Origin: an uncultured Dehalococcoidia bacterium
Lineage (GTDB): Bacteria > Chloroflexota > Dehalococcoidia > Lucifugimonadales > JAAXIE01
Direction: 5' to 3'
DNA: 64,000 nucleotides
Assembly (NCBI GenBank): GCA_951813255.1
Contig: OX638353.1
Location: 1,054,001-1,118,000, forward strand
The notes under the pieces were generated by a model. The model made no database searches. It saw only the letters and a list, made by a program, of their open reading frames with translations, and was not told where the DNA came from. This document shows, piece by piece, positions 16,248 through 23,945 of the stretch. Positions within the stretch are counted from its first letter, which is position 1, and each line of letters begins with the position of its first letter. Both the position numbers and the translations under genes were made by a program.

Positions 16248-17270
16248 CTACCGCGCCTGCTCCCTATACACCCCCACTGCTTCCATCAACGGCCGGTCCG
16301 TGCACGAGAAGATGATCGACCGCTCCTTGTTCGACGAGTTCCGGTGCCGGTGCCACGACCAGTTGGGCACCACGAAGAAGTCGCCCTCCTCCCACACCAT
16401 CTCCTCACCCTCGACCTCCGACGTCCCCGACCCCTCAAACGCATAGCACACATGGTTCGCCGTATGCCGGTGCGCCGCCGTCTCCTCCCCAGGCTCCAGC
16501 ATCTGTATCCAGCACGAGAACGTCGGGAACGTGGACCCGCCTGTCGCCGGGTCCCGGTACTCCAGCACCCGCGCATCGAACGGGCTCTTGTGCTCCGGCA
16601 GCATGTCCAGCAACGCCGGCAGCGTCTCGCTCCACTTGTACGACAGCTTCTGTGGTGCCTGTCCCGGAGGCGACAATGCACCCGGCGTCCGTATCGCGCT
16701 GTCCACCTGCGAGCGCTGCATCTGGAACTTCTCCTCCGAGTGCGACTCGAAGAACTCCGTCCGCAGCATCGACATCAACCCCGTGTCAAGGCAGTCAATC
16801 CAGATGGCATGCTCCGGCGAATCATTGATATGGTTGTGCCAGCCCCAGTTCCGCTGCACCAGCAGGTCCCCCCGCTCCATGACGCACTTCTCCCCGTCAG
16901 TGATGGTGCAGACATCCGGGCTGCCCTGGATCACAAACCGCATCGCCGCCAAGGTATGCCGGTGCGCAAACACCGACTCCCCCGCCTTCACCAGCTGCAC
17001 AGCCATCGCCAGCGTATTCGTCGCCCCGCCACTCAGGCTCGGGTGCGACAGGTGAATGGCCCGCCGGGTGTCCCGGTAGTCCGTCGGCACCAACTCCGTA
17101 GCCGCCTCCAACCCCGCCCGCAACGTGTCCCACTTCCACAACCGCGCCGGCCCAAACGGGTCAGGCTCCCGGTACAAAGCCGCCTTCCCCTGCCACAACC
17201 CTCTGAGCTCCTGTTCCCCCAACCACTCATTCAAAGACTCAATCTTGTCCATTGGCGCTTTAGTCAGCAT
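16248..17270 (-). CDS. Gentisate 1,2-dioxygenase-like bicupin
   Basis: A 340-residue double-cupin protein of about the length of gentisate 1,2-dioxygenase. The N-terminal cupin carries AHRHTLAAMRFVIQG near residue 105 and the C-terminal cupin AAHRHTANHVCYAFEG near 260. The H-x-H pairs are candidate Fe(II) ligands, with RNWGWHNH and NWSWHRH supplying the distal histidines. Known enzymes cleave gentisate or related 1-hydroxy-2-naphthoate/salicylate rings with O2. Having metal sites in both halves is a feature of some family members. AGGAGG precedes the ATG. A ring-cleavage role agrees with the Rieske genes nearby, but the substrate is inference. Confidence 0.85.
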   Translation of the reverse strand: MLTKAPMDKIESLNEWLGEQELRGLWQGKAALYREPDPFGPARLWKWDTLRAGLEAATELVPTDYRDTRRAIHLSHPSLSGGATNTLAMAVQLVKAGESVFAHRHTLAAMRFVIQGSPDVCTITDGEKCVMERGDLLVQRNWGWHNHINDSPEHAIWIDCLDTGLMSMLRTEFFESHSEEKFQMQRSQVDSAIRTPGALSPPGQAPQKLSYKWSETLPALLDMLPEHKSPFDARVLEYRDPATGGSTFPTFSCWIQMLEPGEETAAHRHTANHVCYAFEGSGTSEVEGEEMVWEEGDFFVVPNWSWHRHRNSSNKERSIIFSCTDRPLMEAVGVYREQAR

Positions 17271-17342
17271 CAGAACCTCCTATCGCCCGCCCAAGCCTCG
17301 GCGTAGTGCTGCGAGGATTATATCGCAACGACCGATAGATAT

Positions 17343-17389
17343 CGTGCCAGTGCCCCGTGTGCCAGCGCCCCGTGTGCCGGTGCCCGATG
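17343..17389. repeat. Short degenerate tandem repeat
   Basis: Three imperfect units of about 15 bases (GTGCCAGTGCCCC, GTGTGCCAGCGCCCC, GTGTGCCGGTGCCCG) lie in the gap between the divergent cupin gene and the PaREP1-like genes. No function can be assigned. Confidence 0.6.
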
Positions 17390-17429
17390 CGAGCTGATTC
17401 GTCCCCGCCCATCCAATGACACCAAGCGC

Positions 17430-17458
17430 TTGACACGCCTCTATACCAACCCTAGTGT
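17430..17458 (+). promoter_or_regulatory. Candidate sigma-70 type promoter
   Basis: TTGACA (17430-17435), a 17-base spacer and TAGTGT (17453-17458) lie 14 bases before ATG 17472. The leader would be only a few bases. Confidence 0.45.
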
Positions 17459-17471
17459 TGCTTTGGCAACT

Positions 17472-17858
17472 ATGGCAACTCTTGACCGGGTAAACGAGAT
17501 CTTCGCCGACGCGAAATCACTTCATACAGCTTCACTGGAGCGCTTGGCCGCGGGGGATATCCGCGATGCATCGGAAAAAGCGTGGGGCGCTACCAAGCGG
17601 GCCACAGACGCGTTAATCTTGGCCCGGCTTGGATGGGAGCCCGAAAGGACTTCGGATACGTCCACCCAGCTGCGCGTGTTGGCCCGCCGTGACGGGCGAG
17701 CCACAACCTTGGTGGGCCGTTACCATACGAGAGCAGACTATCTGCATGGCCACTGTTTTTACTTGGGCATCTGCCAACAAGCGGAAGATGTTGAAAGGCG
17801 CATACGGGATACCGGAGAATATATCTCTGACGCAGAAAATCTGGCCTCCGCAATATAA
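17472..17858 (+). CDS. PaREP1/HEPN-like small helical protein, copy 1
   Basis: A 128-residue, probably all-helical protein. The stretch SLERLAAGDIRDASEKAWGA with TKRATDALILARLG resembles PaREP1-type and HEPN-like proteins, in which a helix pair binds or cuts RNA. No clear R-x4-6-H nuclease motif is seen. The next gene is a diverged tandem duplicate. The start is ATG at 17472; an upstream in-frame start would overlap the candidate promoter. Function unknown; a toxin-antitoxin or nucleotide-binding partner role is speculative. Confidence 0.6.
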   Translation: MATLDRVNEIFADAKSLHTASLERLAAGDIRDASEKAWGATKRATDALILARLGWEPERTSDTSTQLRVLARRDGRATTLVGRYHTRADYLHGHCFYLGICQQAEDVERRIRDTGEYISDAENLASAI

Positions 17859-17890
17859 CTCCCCGTTTGCCTCTACCCGAAGGAGGGCCC

Positions 17891-18280
17891 GTGGTAGCCA
17901 CTGACCGACTGCTTGAAATTCTGGCTGATGCACAAAAGCACCACAACTCTTCCCTGGCACATCTCGACTCGGGCAAAATCCGCGACGCATCGGAGAATGC
18001 TTGGCGTGCTACCAAGCTGGCGACCGATGCCCTGATCCTTGCTCGTTGGAGTTTTGAGCCAACCTTGGATTCCGAGACTACTACTGAACTGCACAAACTT
18101 GCGGTCGCGGACCAACGAGTCGAACTTCTCATTGATCGCTACCATATCAATCACGAGTACCTTCACCACTCATGCGCCCGCCTCGGCTTGTGCGACCCCG
18201 TCGAATCCGCAGAACAATACATCCGCGAGACCGCCGACTACATCCGCGACGCCGAAGAATTAGCCAACGTCCAAGCATAA
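17891..18280 (+). CDS. PaREP1/HEPN-like small helical protein, copy 2
   Basis: A 129-residue paralogue of the preceding protein, sharing the spacing of KIRDASENAWRATKLATDAL and the final EYIRDAEELA-like helix. GTG at 17891 is preferred because AAGGAGG lies just upstream and this gives nearly the same length as copy 1. The gap to copy 1 is 32 bases, so the two are co-transcribed and may form a heterodimer. Function unknown. Confidence 0.62.
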   Translation: MVATDRLLEILADAQKHHNSSLAHLDSGKIRDASENAWRATKLATDALILARWSFEPTLDSETTTELHKLAVADQRVELLIDRYHINHEYLHHSCARLGLCDPVESAEQYIRETADYIRDAEELANVQA

Positions 18281-18410
18281 GATGCCCCCCGTTTGATACC
18301 AGCCCTTGCTAGATTCGTCCCGCACACCCCAAGTCTTCTGAACGCCCTTGACCAGCAAGCTGCTATCGCAATAGCATCCGTGTACCCAATCTGGCTTTGA
18401 GGTCAACGCC

Positions 18411-18701
18411 ATGGCAGTCTCTGATCTAACACTGTCCCACGTCTCCGATCTAGTCAGTAGCGAGTTGCCCCAATACCTTCCTCCCGATGCCTTCATCGTC
18501 TCCGAGATTACTTCAAAAATCCTGACTGGCTCCGATGACGACGAATACATCAAAACCCGGGTCATCCTCGAAGACGGCCATCCCAAGCTCGACGGCCACA
18601 CCCTCAACCGATTCTCTCTTCACATCAGCAACCTCTGTATAGAGCGGGGGCTTGACCAGCCGGTCATCGTCTACTCCAACAGAAGCGAAATCCCGGTGTG
18701 A
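18411..18701 (+). CDS. Unrecognised 96-aa protein coupled to a HEPN gene
   Basis: A 96-residue acidic protein that I do not recognise. Visible features are an N-terminal helical segment to about residue 25 and a C-terminal half with alternating strand and helix (YIKTRVILEDGHPKLDGH, LHISNLCIERGL, QPVIVYSN). Its stop overlaps the start of the following HEPN gene by four bases (GTGA). Translational coupling of a small acidic protein to a HEPN protein is the layout of toxin-antitoxin pairs, so it could be the antitoxin. It does not resemble the MNT nucleotidyltransferase that usually partners HEPN toxins. Confidence 0.6.
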   Translation: MAVSDLTLSHVSDLVSSELPQYLPPDAFIVSEITSKILTGSDDDEYIKTRVILEDGHPKLDGHTLNRFSLHISNLCIERGLDQPVIVYSNRSEIPV

Positions 18702-19183
18702 CTACGCCGATTAGCTGGGAAGAACTCATAGCTGCCGGTCGTGCAACCCTGCTTCCCCAGCCTCCAGCCACTCATCCCACAGCGGGAGCCATGAGAAGGG
18801 CCATTAGCACCGCCTACTACGCCATGTTCCACGCCCTGGCTGCCAGCAATGCCGACGCGCTTATTGGCCCCGCCCATGACGAACTGACCACCCGCGCGTG
18901 GATTCGGCTTTACCGTGGCCTCAACCATAACCATGCCAAGTCTCAGTTCCAACAGAACCGGACCAGTCTCTCACCCGATGCCCAGACATTCGCCGATCTC
19001 TTCTGCAACCTGCAAGACGAACGACACAACGCCGACCACAACCCGCAAGAAACTTTCACAGTCCAAGAAGCCGCCTCTTGGTTGGACAACACAGAAATCG
19101 CCATCACCAACTTCCTCCGGACCACCCCAAGCGAACGAAACGCAATAGCCATACTCACCCTGGTCAGAGCCGCTAACCGCTAG
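18698..19183 (+). CDS. HEPN-domain protein, candidate RNase toxin
   Basis: A 161-residue protein with the AMRRAISTAYYAMFHALAAS helix typical of HEPN proteins and a later ERHNADHNP segment that contains R-x4-H (Arg-His-Asn-Ala-Asp-His), the catalytic pattern of HEPN ribonucleases. The start is GTG, overlapping the stop of the 96-residue upstream gene by four bases. A general HEPN identity is fairly safe; the toxin role is inferred from the motif and the operon layout. Confidence 0.75.
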   Translation: MTTPISWEELIAAGRATLLPQPPATHPTAGAMRRAISTAYYAMFHALAASNADALIGPAHDELTTRAWIRLYRGLNHNHAKSQFQQNRTSLSPDAQTFADLFCNLQDERHNADHNPQETFTVQEAASWLDNTEIAITNFLRTTPSERNAIAILTLVRAANR

Positions 19184-19204
19184 CAGGACTCCCCACCACC
19201 CCGT

Positions 19205-19234
19205 TTGACACCCTCCCCCACCCCTCCCCATAAT
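19205..19234 (+). promoter_or_regulatory. Candidate promoter in C-rich leader
   Basis: TTGACA (19205-19210), an 18-base pyrimidine spacer and CATAAT (19229-19234) lie 33 bases before the amidohydrolase ATG. Confidence 0.4.
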
Positions 19235-19266
19235 CCCCCCAAGCGCCCCCGAACGGAGGTCCCCCC

Positions 19267-20658
19267 ATGCCCACCCAGCACTTCGCACCCATGACCAAGG
19301 ACTTCCCCACCTTCGACTGCGACGCCCACGTCGTCGAACCTGCCCTCGTCTGGGAGATGGCCGCCGAGAACCTCCCCAAGGACGAACTCGAAGCCCTGAA
19401 AGCCACCATGTGGTACGACCCCGCCACCAACCAGATGCTGGTCAACGGCAAGACCGACGTCAGCAACTTCTTCCCCGTCCCCGACGTCGGCCCCGGAAAG
19501 GTCGACATCGTCCGCCTAGCTGGCCCCGGCATGAAGCACGACATCCAGCGCGCCATCAACGTCCGCAACGTCAACCCCGAAACCGCCATCACCGCCGAGC
19601 AGTCCCGCTACCTCGCCCACGACGGTGCTGGCGAGCCCGGCCCCCGCCTCCGCGACATGGACACCCAAGGCATCGATCAGGTCATGATCATCCCTTCCGA
19701 CATCGACACCTACCCATGGCTGGAGAGCGCCCTCGGTGCCAAGGCCATGTGCAAGGCCTACAACGACTGGGCCTACAACTACACCCTCGCGGACCCCGAC
19801 CGCCTCTTCTTCGCCGCCCTTCTTCCCATGCAGAGCCCCAAGTACGCCATCGAAGAACTCTACCGCGTCGCCGCAATGGGCTGCCGCGTCGCCCTCATCC
19901 GCCCCATGGACGCCCAAGGCAACTACCCCGTCCAGCCCAAGTACGAGCCCCTGTGGAACGCCTTGGAGGACACTGGCGTCGTCTACGGCATGCACCCCTT
20001 CCCCGCCTTCGGCAACGCCAAGCCCCCCGGCTACACCGAGCAGTATTCCGGTGCCGAGCTCATCCGCCGCACCATGACCACCGCCGGCCTGCCCCATCGC
20101 TTCCTAGCCAACGTCCAGAACTTCCAAGCCGAAGCCGCCCTATGGGTCACCCTCGTCCTCATGACCGGCTTCTTCGAGCGCCACCCCAAGATCAACGCCG
20201 CCGTCTTCGAGGCCTCCTCCACCTGGCTCAGCTTCCTCCTCGACGAGTGCGACAAGACCTACACCCTCTACCGCAACGAGCGTAAGCTCCCCGCCCTCAA
20301 GCAGCTGCCCAGCGAGACCTTCTTCCAGCACTGCGTCACCGGCTTCGAGGGCGACGAAGCCCCGCCCTCCCGCCTGCCCGAGTTCTACAAGGACATCCTC
20401 GCCTGGTCCTCCGACGTCTACCACCACGACGGCGACGACGCCTGGGCCGCCATGGAGATGATGGAGGAGTGCGAGCTTCCCATCGACTACCAAGCCCGCT
20501 TCCTCGGCGGCAACGCCCGCCGCCTCTACAACATCGACCCACCCAAGAACATCATCCGCCACCGCGTCACCGAAATCGAACGCCCCGACTGGTGGCCCAC
20601 CGAACAGGAAATCGCCGCCTCCCTCCACCCCCAAGCCAGCGTCCCCCGCCGCCCCTAA
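19267..20658 (+). CDS. Amidohydrolase-2 family metal-dependent hydrolase
   Basis: A 463-residue amidohydrolase-2 enzyme. D19 and H21 in FDCDAHVVEP are the first metal ligands, His in YGMHPFPAFG is mid-barrel, and SSDVYHHDG carries the catalytic Asp. At 463 residues it is longer than the usual 300-370 of this family. GGAGG lies upstream of the ATG. Codons end almost exclusively in C. The substrate is unknown. The nearest paralogue in the window is at 27693; both start with D-x-D-x-HVVEP. Confidence 0.88.
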   Translation: MPTQHFAPMTKDFPTFDCDAHVVEPALVWEMAAENLPKDELEALKATMWYDPATNQMLVNGKTDVSNFFPVPDVGPGKVDIVRLAGPGMKHDIQRAINVRNVNPETAITAEQSRYLAHDGAGEPGPRLRDMDTQGIDQVMIIPSDIDTYPWLESALGAKAMCKAYNDWAYNYTLADPDRLFFAALLPMQSPKYAIEELYRVAAMGCRVALIRPMDAQGNYPVQPKYEPLWNALEDTGVVYGMHPFPAFGNAKPPGYTEQYSGAELIRRTMTTAGLPHRFLANVQNFQAEAALWVTLVLMTGFFERHPKINAAVFEASSTWLSFLLDECDKTYTLYRNERKLPALKQLPSETFFQHCVTGFEGDEAPPSRLPEFYKDILAWSSDVYHHDGDDAWAAMEMMEECELPIDYQARFLGGNARRLYNIDPPKNIIRHRVTEIERPDWWPTEQEIAASLHPQASVPRRP

Positions 20659-20673
20659 AACCTTTCCACTGGA

Positions 20674-23523
20674 TCACTCCACGCGGAACACCTTCATCAC
20701 CTCATCCCCCAGATGATTGATGACTTTGACGGCGATGCGGCCCGATTCGGGCTTGGGAAAGGGGCGGGAGATGGTGCTGTATAAAGTGGACCATGCCTCC
20801 TCGTTGATCTCCGCCTTGAGCGTGGTCTTCAGGGACTTGTACGGATCGCCAGCGCCTAGGAAGTAGGCGTGCCGGACGAAGAAGCTCTCCTGGTCGTAGT
20901 CCGTGTCAACAAACCAGCACGCGATGCCATCAGGCCCATCGCTCCGCACCTCACCACTGTTTGGGTGGAAAACGTCCACGCCGTTGACCTTCACCTGCAC
21001 CTTGCCATCTTCCGCGTCCAGGATGTCTATGTCCGGCTCGCCGAATATGACGAAAAGGTTGCCGTTGCCCGTATTCTTCAGGTCATTCGCCATATGCAGG
21101 TCCGCATTCATCCGCGCCTTCAGCACCGGAATGCGCCCCAGCTTCTCGAACTCTGTGGAGTGGGCATCGTAGTTGAAAGCGCACGCGACCAGCACATCGA
21201 ATCCCGCATCAGCAGCTTCCCGGGCCGCGTCCACTAAGTCAGGACGTGAGACTGTACCGAACTCGGGGCCAATGAAGATGGCCGCGCGACGCTCCACGCC
21301 ACCTACCGGACCGTCTTCATCATCGTCACTACCCCCCTCGACATACCTCCCCTCGGCGCACACAAACCGCCCAGGCCAGCCTGTCAGCGACGAGAAGCTG
21401 ATGCGGTCCTCCTTGTGGGCCTGCTGCACCCCTGACCGCCTCAGGTTCTCCAGCATGACTTCCGCGAAATCGTACCCCGTTGCGTATTCCCCCCTTGCCT
21501 CCGCCACCCGGTCAAACGTCTCCCCATTCTCATCCACCTCCAGCGTCCGGTGCGGCGAGATGCTCTCCACCGTGAACGGTCCTGCCACTCTCACTTTGCT
21601 GTTGTCCTCGTAAGGCTTGTCGTACAGGTATTCATACTCGGCATGGGCCGCGATCGACTTGTCTATCTCCCTCTGCCGCGCAATCCGCTTCTCCCACCAC
21701 TCGCCATGCAGCTTCACCGCATCCTCCGCCCATCCCTCCTCCGCCTCCCGTGGAATCTCCCACTCCTCCCACGACTTCCCCAACGCCCCGTTCAACTCCT
21801 CCCGCAACGGCTCCAAGCCCTGCTGGTGCTCCTCCCATATGACATCTATCTCCGCATTGTTCGCAATATCCCGCAATGTAATATGTGGCACCCGCTGGTA
21901 CACGAACCCCTGCCGGACCCTCCCATAAGTCGGCATCTCCGAAGGCACGCGCCGGCTGACATCACCCTCCTTCAATTGTCCCTCTCGGCTGTCCGCCAGC
22001 AGATAGTAGGGATATCGCGCCCCCATGATGCGGGCGCGCGCCAACGCAAGTGCAACGCGAGACGTGTCAATGGTAATCCACCGCCGTCCCCACTGCTCCG
22101 CGACATAGGCACTGGTGCCGGAGCCGCAGGTGGGGTCGAGCACAAGGTCTCCAGGGTCTGTGGTCATAAGGATGCAACGTTGGATCACCTTCTGCACCGT
22201 TTGTACAACATAGACTTTATTCTGTTCGGCAGTACCCATAGTGTCATTCCAGAGATTGGGCTTTCCGACCGCTGAGAAATCATCGAAAAACAGCTTGTAG
22301 TTCACGAATTGTTTAGTGTTGAACAGCCGATCTGCCTTGGTTAGCCTATCAATGCCTAACCTGTTGGTCTTCCATCCTCCTTTTCGTAGGCTGACTCGTC
22401 GCCCATTGAGATCGAAATCGAAAACTGTAGAGTTGCTCGCTGTTTCAGATGTGAGTGGGCCTCCAAGAAATATTCTGGCCCCTTCCGGCAATAATGTAGG
22501 TTCTTCCATTTCCGCTTGTGAGATTCGCCTCGTCGAACCATCGCTTTCCTGAACGCTCCTGTAACGTAGACCCGCACCCGAATGAAGGTCTTTCGGATCG
22601 AACAGGGGACGGTACTTTATTGACCCCCTGTCTCGCGCGTACCAGAGAATGAAATCCGTAACATTGTCAATTTGGGCTTGCCCCATACCTCCACTTTTTT
22701 TGACTACCAATTCGCTGAGGAAGTTATCCTCCCCAAAAATCTCGTCCATCACCGCCCGCACACGATGCACATTCTCATCCCCAATCTGCACAAACACGGA
22801 ACCCGACTCCGTGAGCAAATCGCGGGCAGTCGTCAAACGGTCCCGCAAATACGTCAGGTAGGAATGAATCCCATCCCGCCAAGTGTCGCGGAACGCCTTC
22901 ACCTGCTCCGGCTCTCGGGTGATATGCTCACGGTTCCCGTCGCGTACGTCCCGGCTGGTGGTGCTCCACTGGAAGTTGGAGTTGAACCTTATGCCATACG
23001 GCGGGTCGATGTAGATGCACTGCACCTTGCCCCGCTGCCCCTCCCGCTCCGCCAGCGACGCCATAACCTGCAAACTGTCCCCCAAAATCATCCTGTTGGC
23101 CCAGTTGGCATCGTGCTGGTAGAACTCCGTACGGTCTGCCCCCTCCGGCAACCCGTTGAAATCAGCGAACATATCCGTCTGGTAGCCCTCAGTTCCGTCG
23201 CTGTCCGCCTTGTGGCCGTTCTCGGAATGACGCATCAAGTCCGCGACAAGAGCCTTGGGGTGTACCCGCTCCTGGATGTAGAGAGGCGGTGCGTTGACCG
23301 TCAAGTCCGACAAATCTTGGACATCCTTGCCCCGCCACATCAACTGCGGATCAAGATCTCGGTTGCGCTCATAAGTCACCGGCACCGGCTTCCGCGCTTC
23401 CTCATCCATTAGCGGCTGGTGCTCCGCGCTCGGCAGGTTGGCCCGTCTTGCATCCTCATGACGCAAAGCCTCCACCGACTTGCCTTGAGGTCCCTTGGTA
23501 TTTTTTCTGGCCCTAGGCATCAT
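20674..23523 (-). CDS. Type III-like DNA methyltransferase (Mod)
   Basis: A 949-residue site-specific DNA methyltransferase. The catalytic motif DPPY is in IYIDPPYGIRFNSNFQW near residue 165, and the S-adenosylmethionine motif LDPTCGSGTSAYVAEQWG is near residue 465. The order DPPY before the FxGxG-like motif is the beta class of N6-adenine or N4-cytosine methylases. The protein is longer than classical Mod subunits (about 650), with about 400 extra C-terminal residues that may hold target recognition. ATG at 23523 overlaps the stop of the PIN gene by four bases. It is the last gene of the Res-PIN-Mod operon. Confidence 0.9.
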   Translation of the reverse strand: MMPRARKNTKGPQGKSVEALRHEDARRANLPSAEHQPLMDEEARKPVPVTYERNRDLDPQLMWRGKDVQDLSDLTVNAPPLYIQERVHPKALVADLMRHSENGHKADSDGTEGYQTDMFADFNGLPEGADRTEFYQHDANWANRMILGDSLQVMASLAEREGQRGKVQCIYIDPPYGIRFNSNFQWSTTSRDVRDGNREHITREPEQVKAFRDTWRDGIHSYLTYLRDRLTTARDLLTESGSVFVQIGDENVHRVRAVMDEIFGEDNFLSELVVKKSGGMGQAQIDNVTDFILWYARDRGSIKYRPLFDPKDLHSGAGLRYRSVQESDGSTRRISQAEMEEPTLLPEGARIFLGGPLTSETASNSTVFDFDLNGRRVSLRKGGWKTNRLGIDRLTKADRLFNTKQFVNYKLFFDDFSAVGKPNLWNDTMGTAEQNKVYVVQTVQKVIQRCILMTTDPGDLVLDPTCGSGTSAYVAEQWGRRWITIDTSRVALALARARIMGARYPYYLLADSREGQLKEGDVSRRVPSEMPTYGRVRQGFVYQRVPHITLRDIANNAEIDVIWEEHQQGLEPLREELNGALGKSWEEWEIPREAEEGWAEDAVKLHGEWWEKRIARQREIDKSIAAHAEYEYLYDKPYEDNSKVRVAGPFTVESISPHRTLEVDENGETFDRVAEARGEYATGYDFAEVMLENLRRSGVQQAHKEDRISFSSLTGWPGRFVCAEGRYVEGGSDDDEDGPVGGVERRAAIFIGPEFGTVSRPDLVDAAREAADAGFDVLVACAFNYDAHSTEFEKLGRIPVLKARMNADLHMANDLKNTGNGNLFVIFGEPDIDILDAEDGKVQVKVNGVDVFHPNSGEVRSDGPDGIACWFVDTDYDQESFFVRHAYFLGAGDPYKSLKTTLKAEINEEAWSTLYSTISRPFPKPESGRIAVKVINHLGDEVMKVFRVE

Positions 23524-23945
23524 GTCCCTCCATCTGGGGGTGAGAACGGGTTGAAGACATCAGCGCCCAACCCCTGGACGTCCGGCACATTTCGGGTTAC
23601 GAGTTTAAGGTTATGCACCTTGGCCGTGGCGGCCAATAGGCCGTCAATCGGCGGGACGTTGCGGATATAGTGCAGTTGGCCCCAAGCATCGGCTATCCTC
23701 TCGTCTATGGGCAACATCCGGCCCTTGTAGTATTTCTCCACATTTCTGAGCCAGCCTTCCAATGCTTCAGCTTGTCGGAAATCACTATGCCGAATCAGTT
23801 CAATTCCCTTGCGAATCTCGCCCAAGGTCAACACGCTCAGAAACACGGAATCTTCCGAAATGCCAGTGTACCAAGCCGCCACATTCTCGTCGCACCGGTC
23901 CCGTTTACGTAATTCTGAGACGACGTTGGTGTCCAGCAGATACAC
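23520..23945 (-). CDS. PIN-domain (VapC/FitB-like) nuclease inside restriction operon
   Basis: A 141-residue PIN-domain protein with the expected acidic residues: Asp5 (LLDTNVVSEL), Glu43 (LGEIRKG) and Asp101 (PIDGLLAATA), followed by VTRN near residue 116. The FitB/VapC subtype normally acts as an RNase toxin with an adjacent antitoxin, but no antitoxin gene is present. GTG at 23945 shares one base with the stop of the restriction subunit gene, and its own stop overlaps the start of the methylase gene by four bases. It is therefore made as part of one translationally coupled operon, possibly as a regulator or an extra effector. Confidence 0.85.
   Translation of the reverse strand: MYLLDTNVVSELRKRDRCDENVAAWYTGISEDSVFLSVLTLGEIRKGIELIRHSDFRQAEALEGWLRNVEKYYKGRMLPIDERIADAWGQLHYIRNVPPIDGLLAATAKVHNLKLVTRNVPDVQGLGADVFNPFSPPDGGT

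Noticed and set aside
16344..17306. 320-codon plus-strand open frame, Arg/Pro/Leu-rich
   Set aside because: Antisense of the gentisate-dioxygenase-like gene with low-complexity composition.
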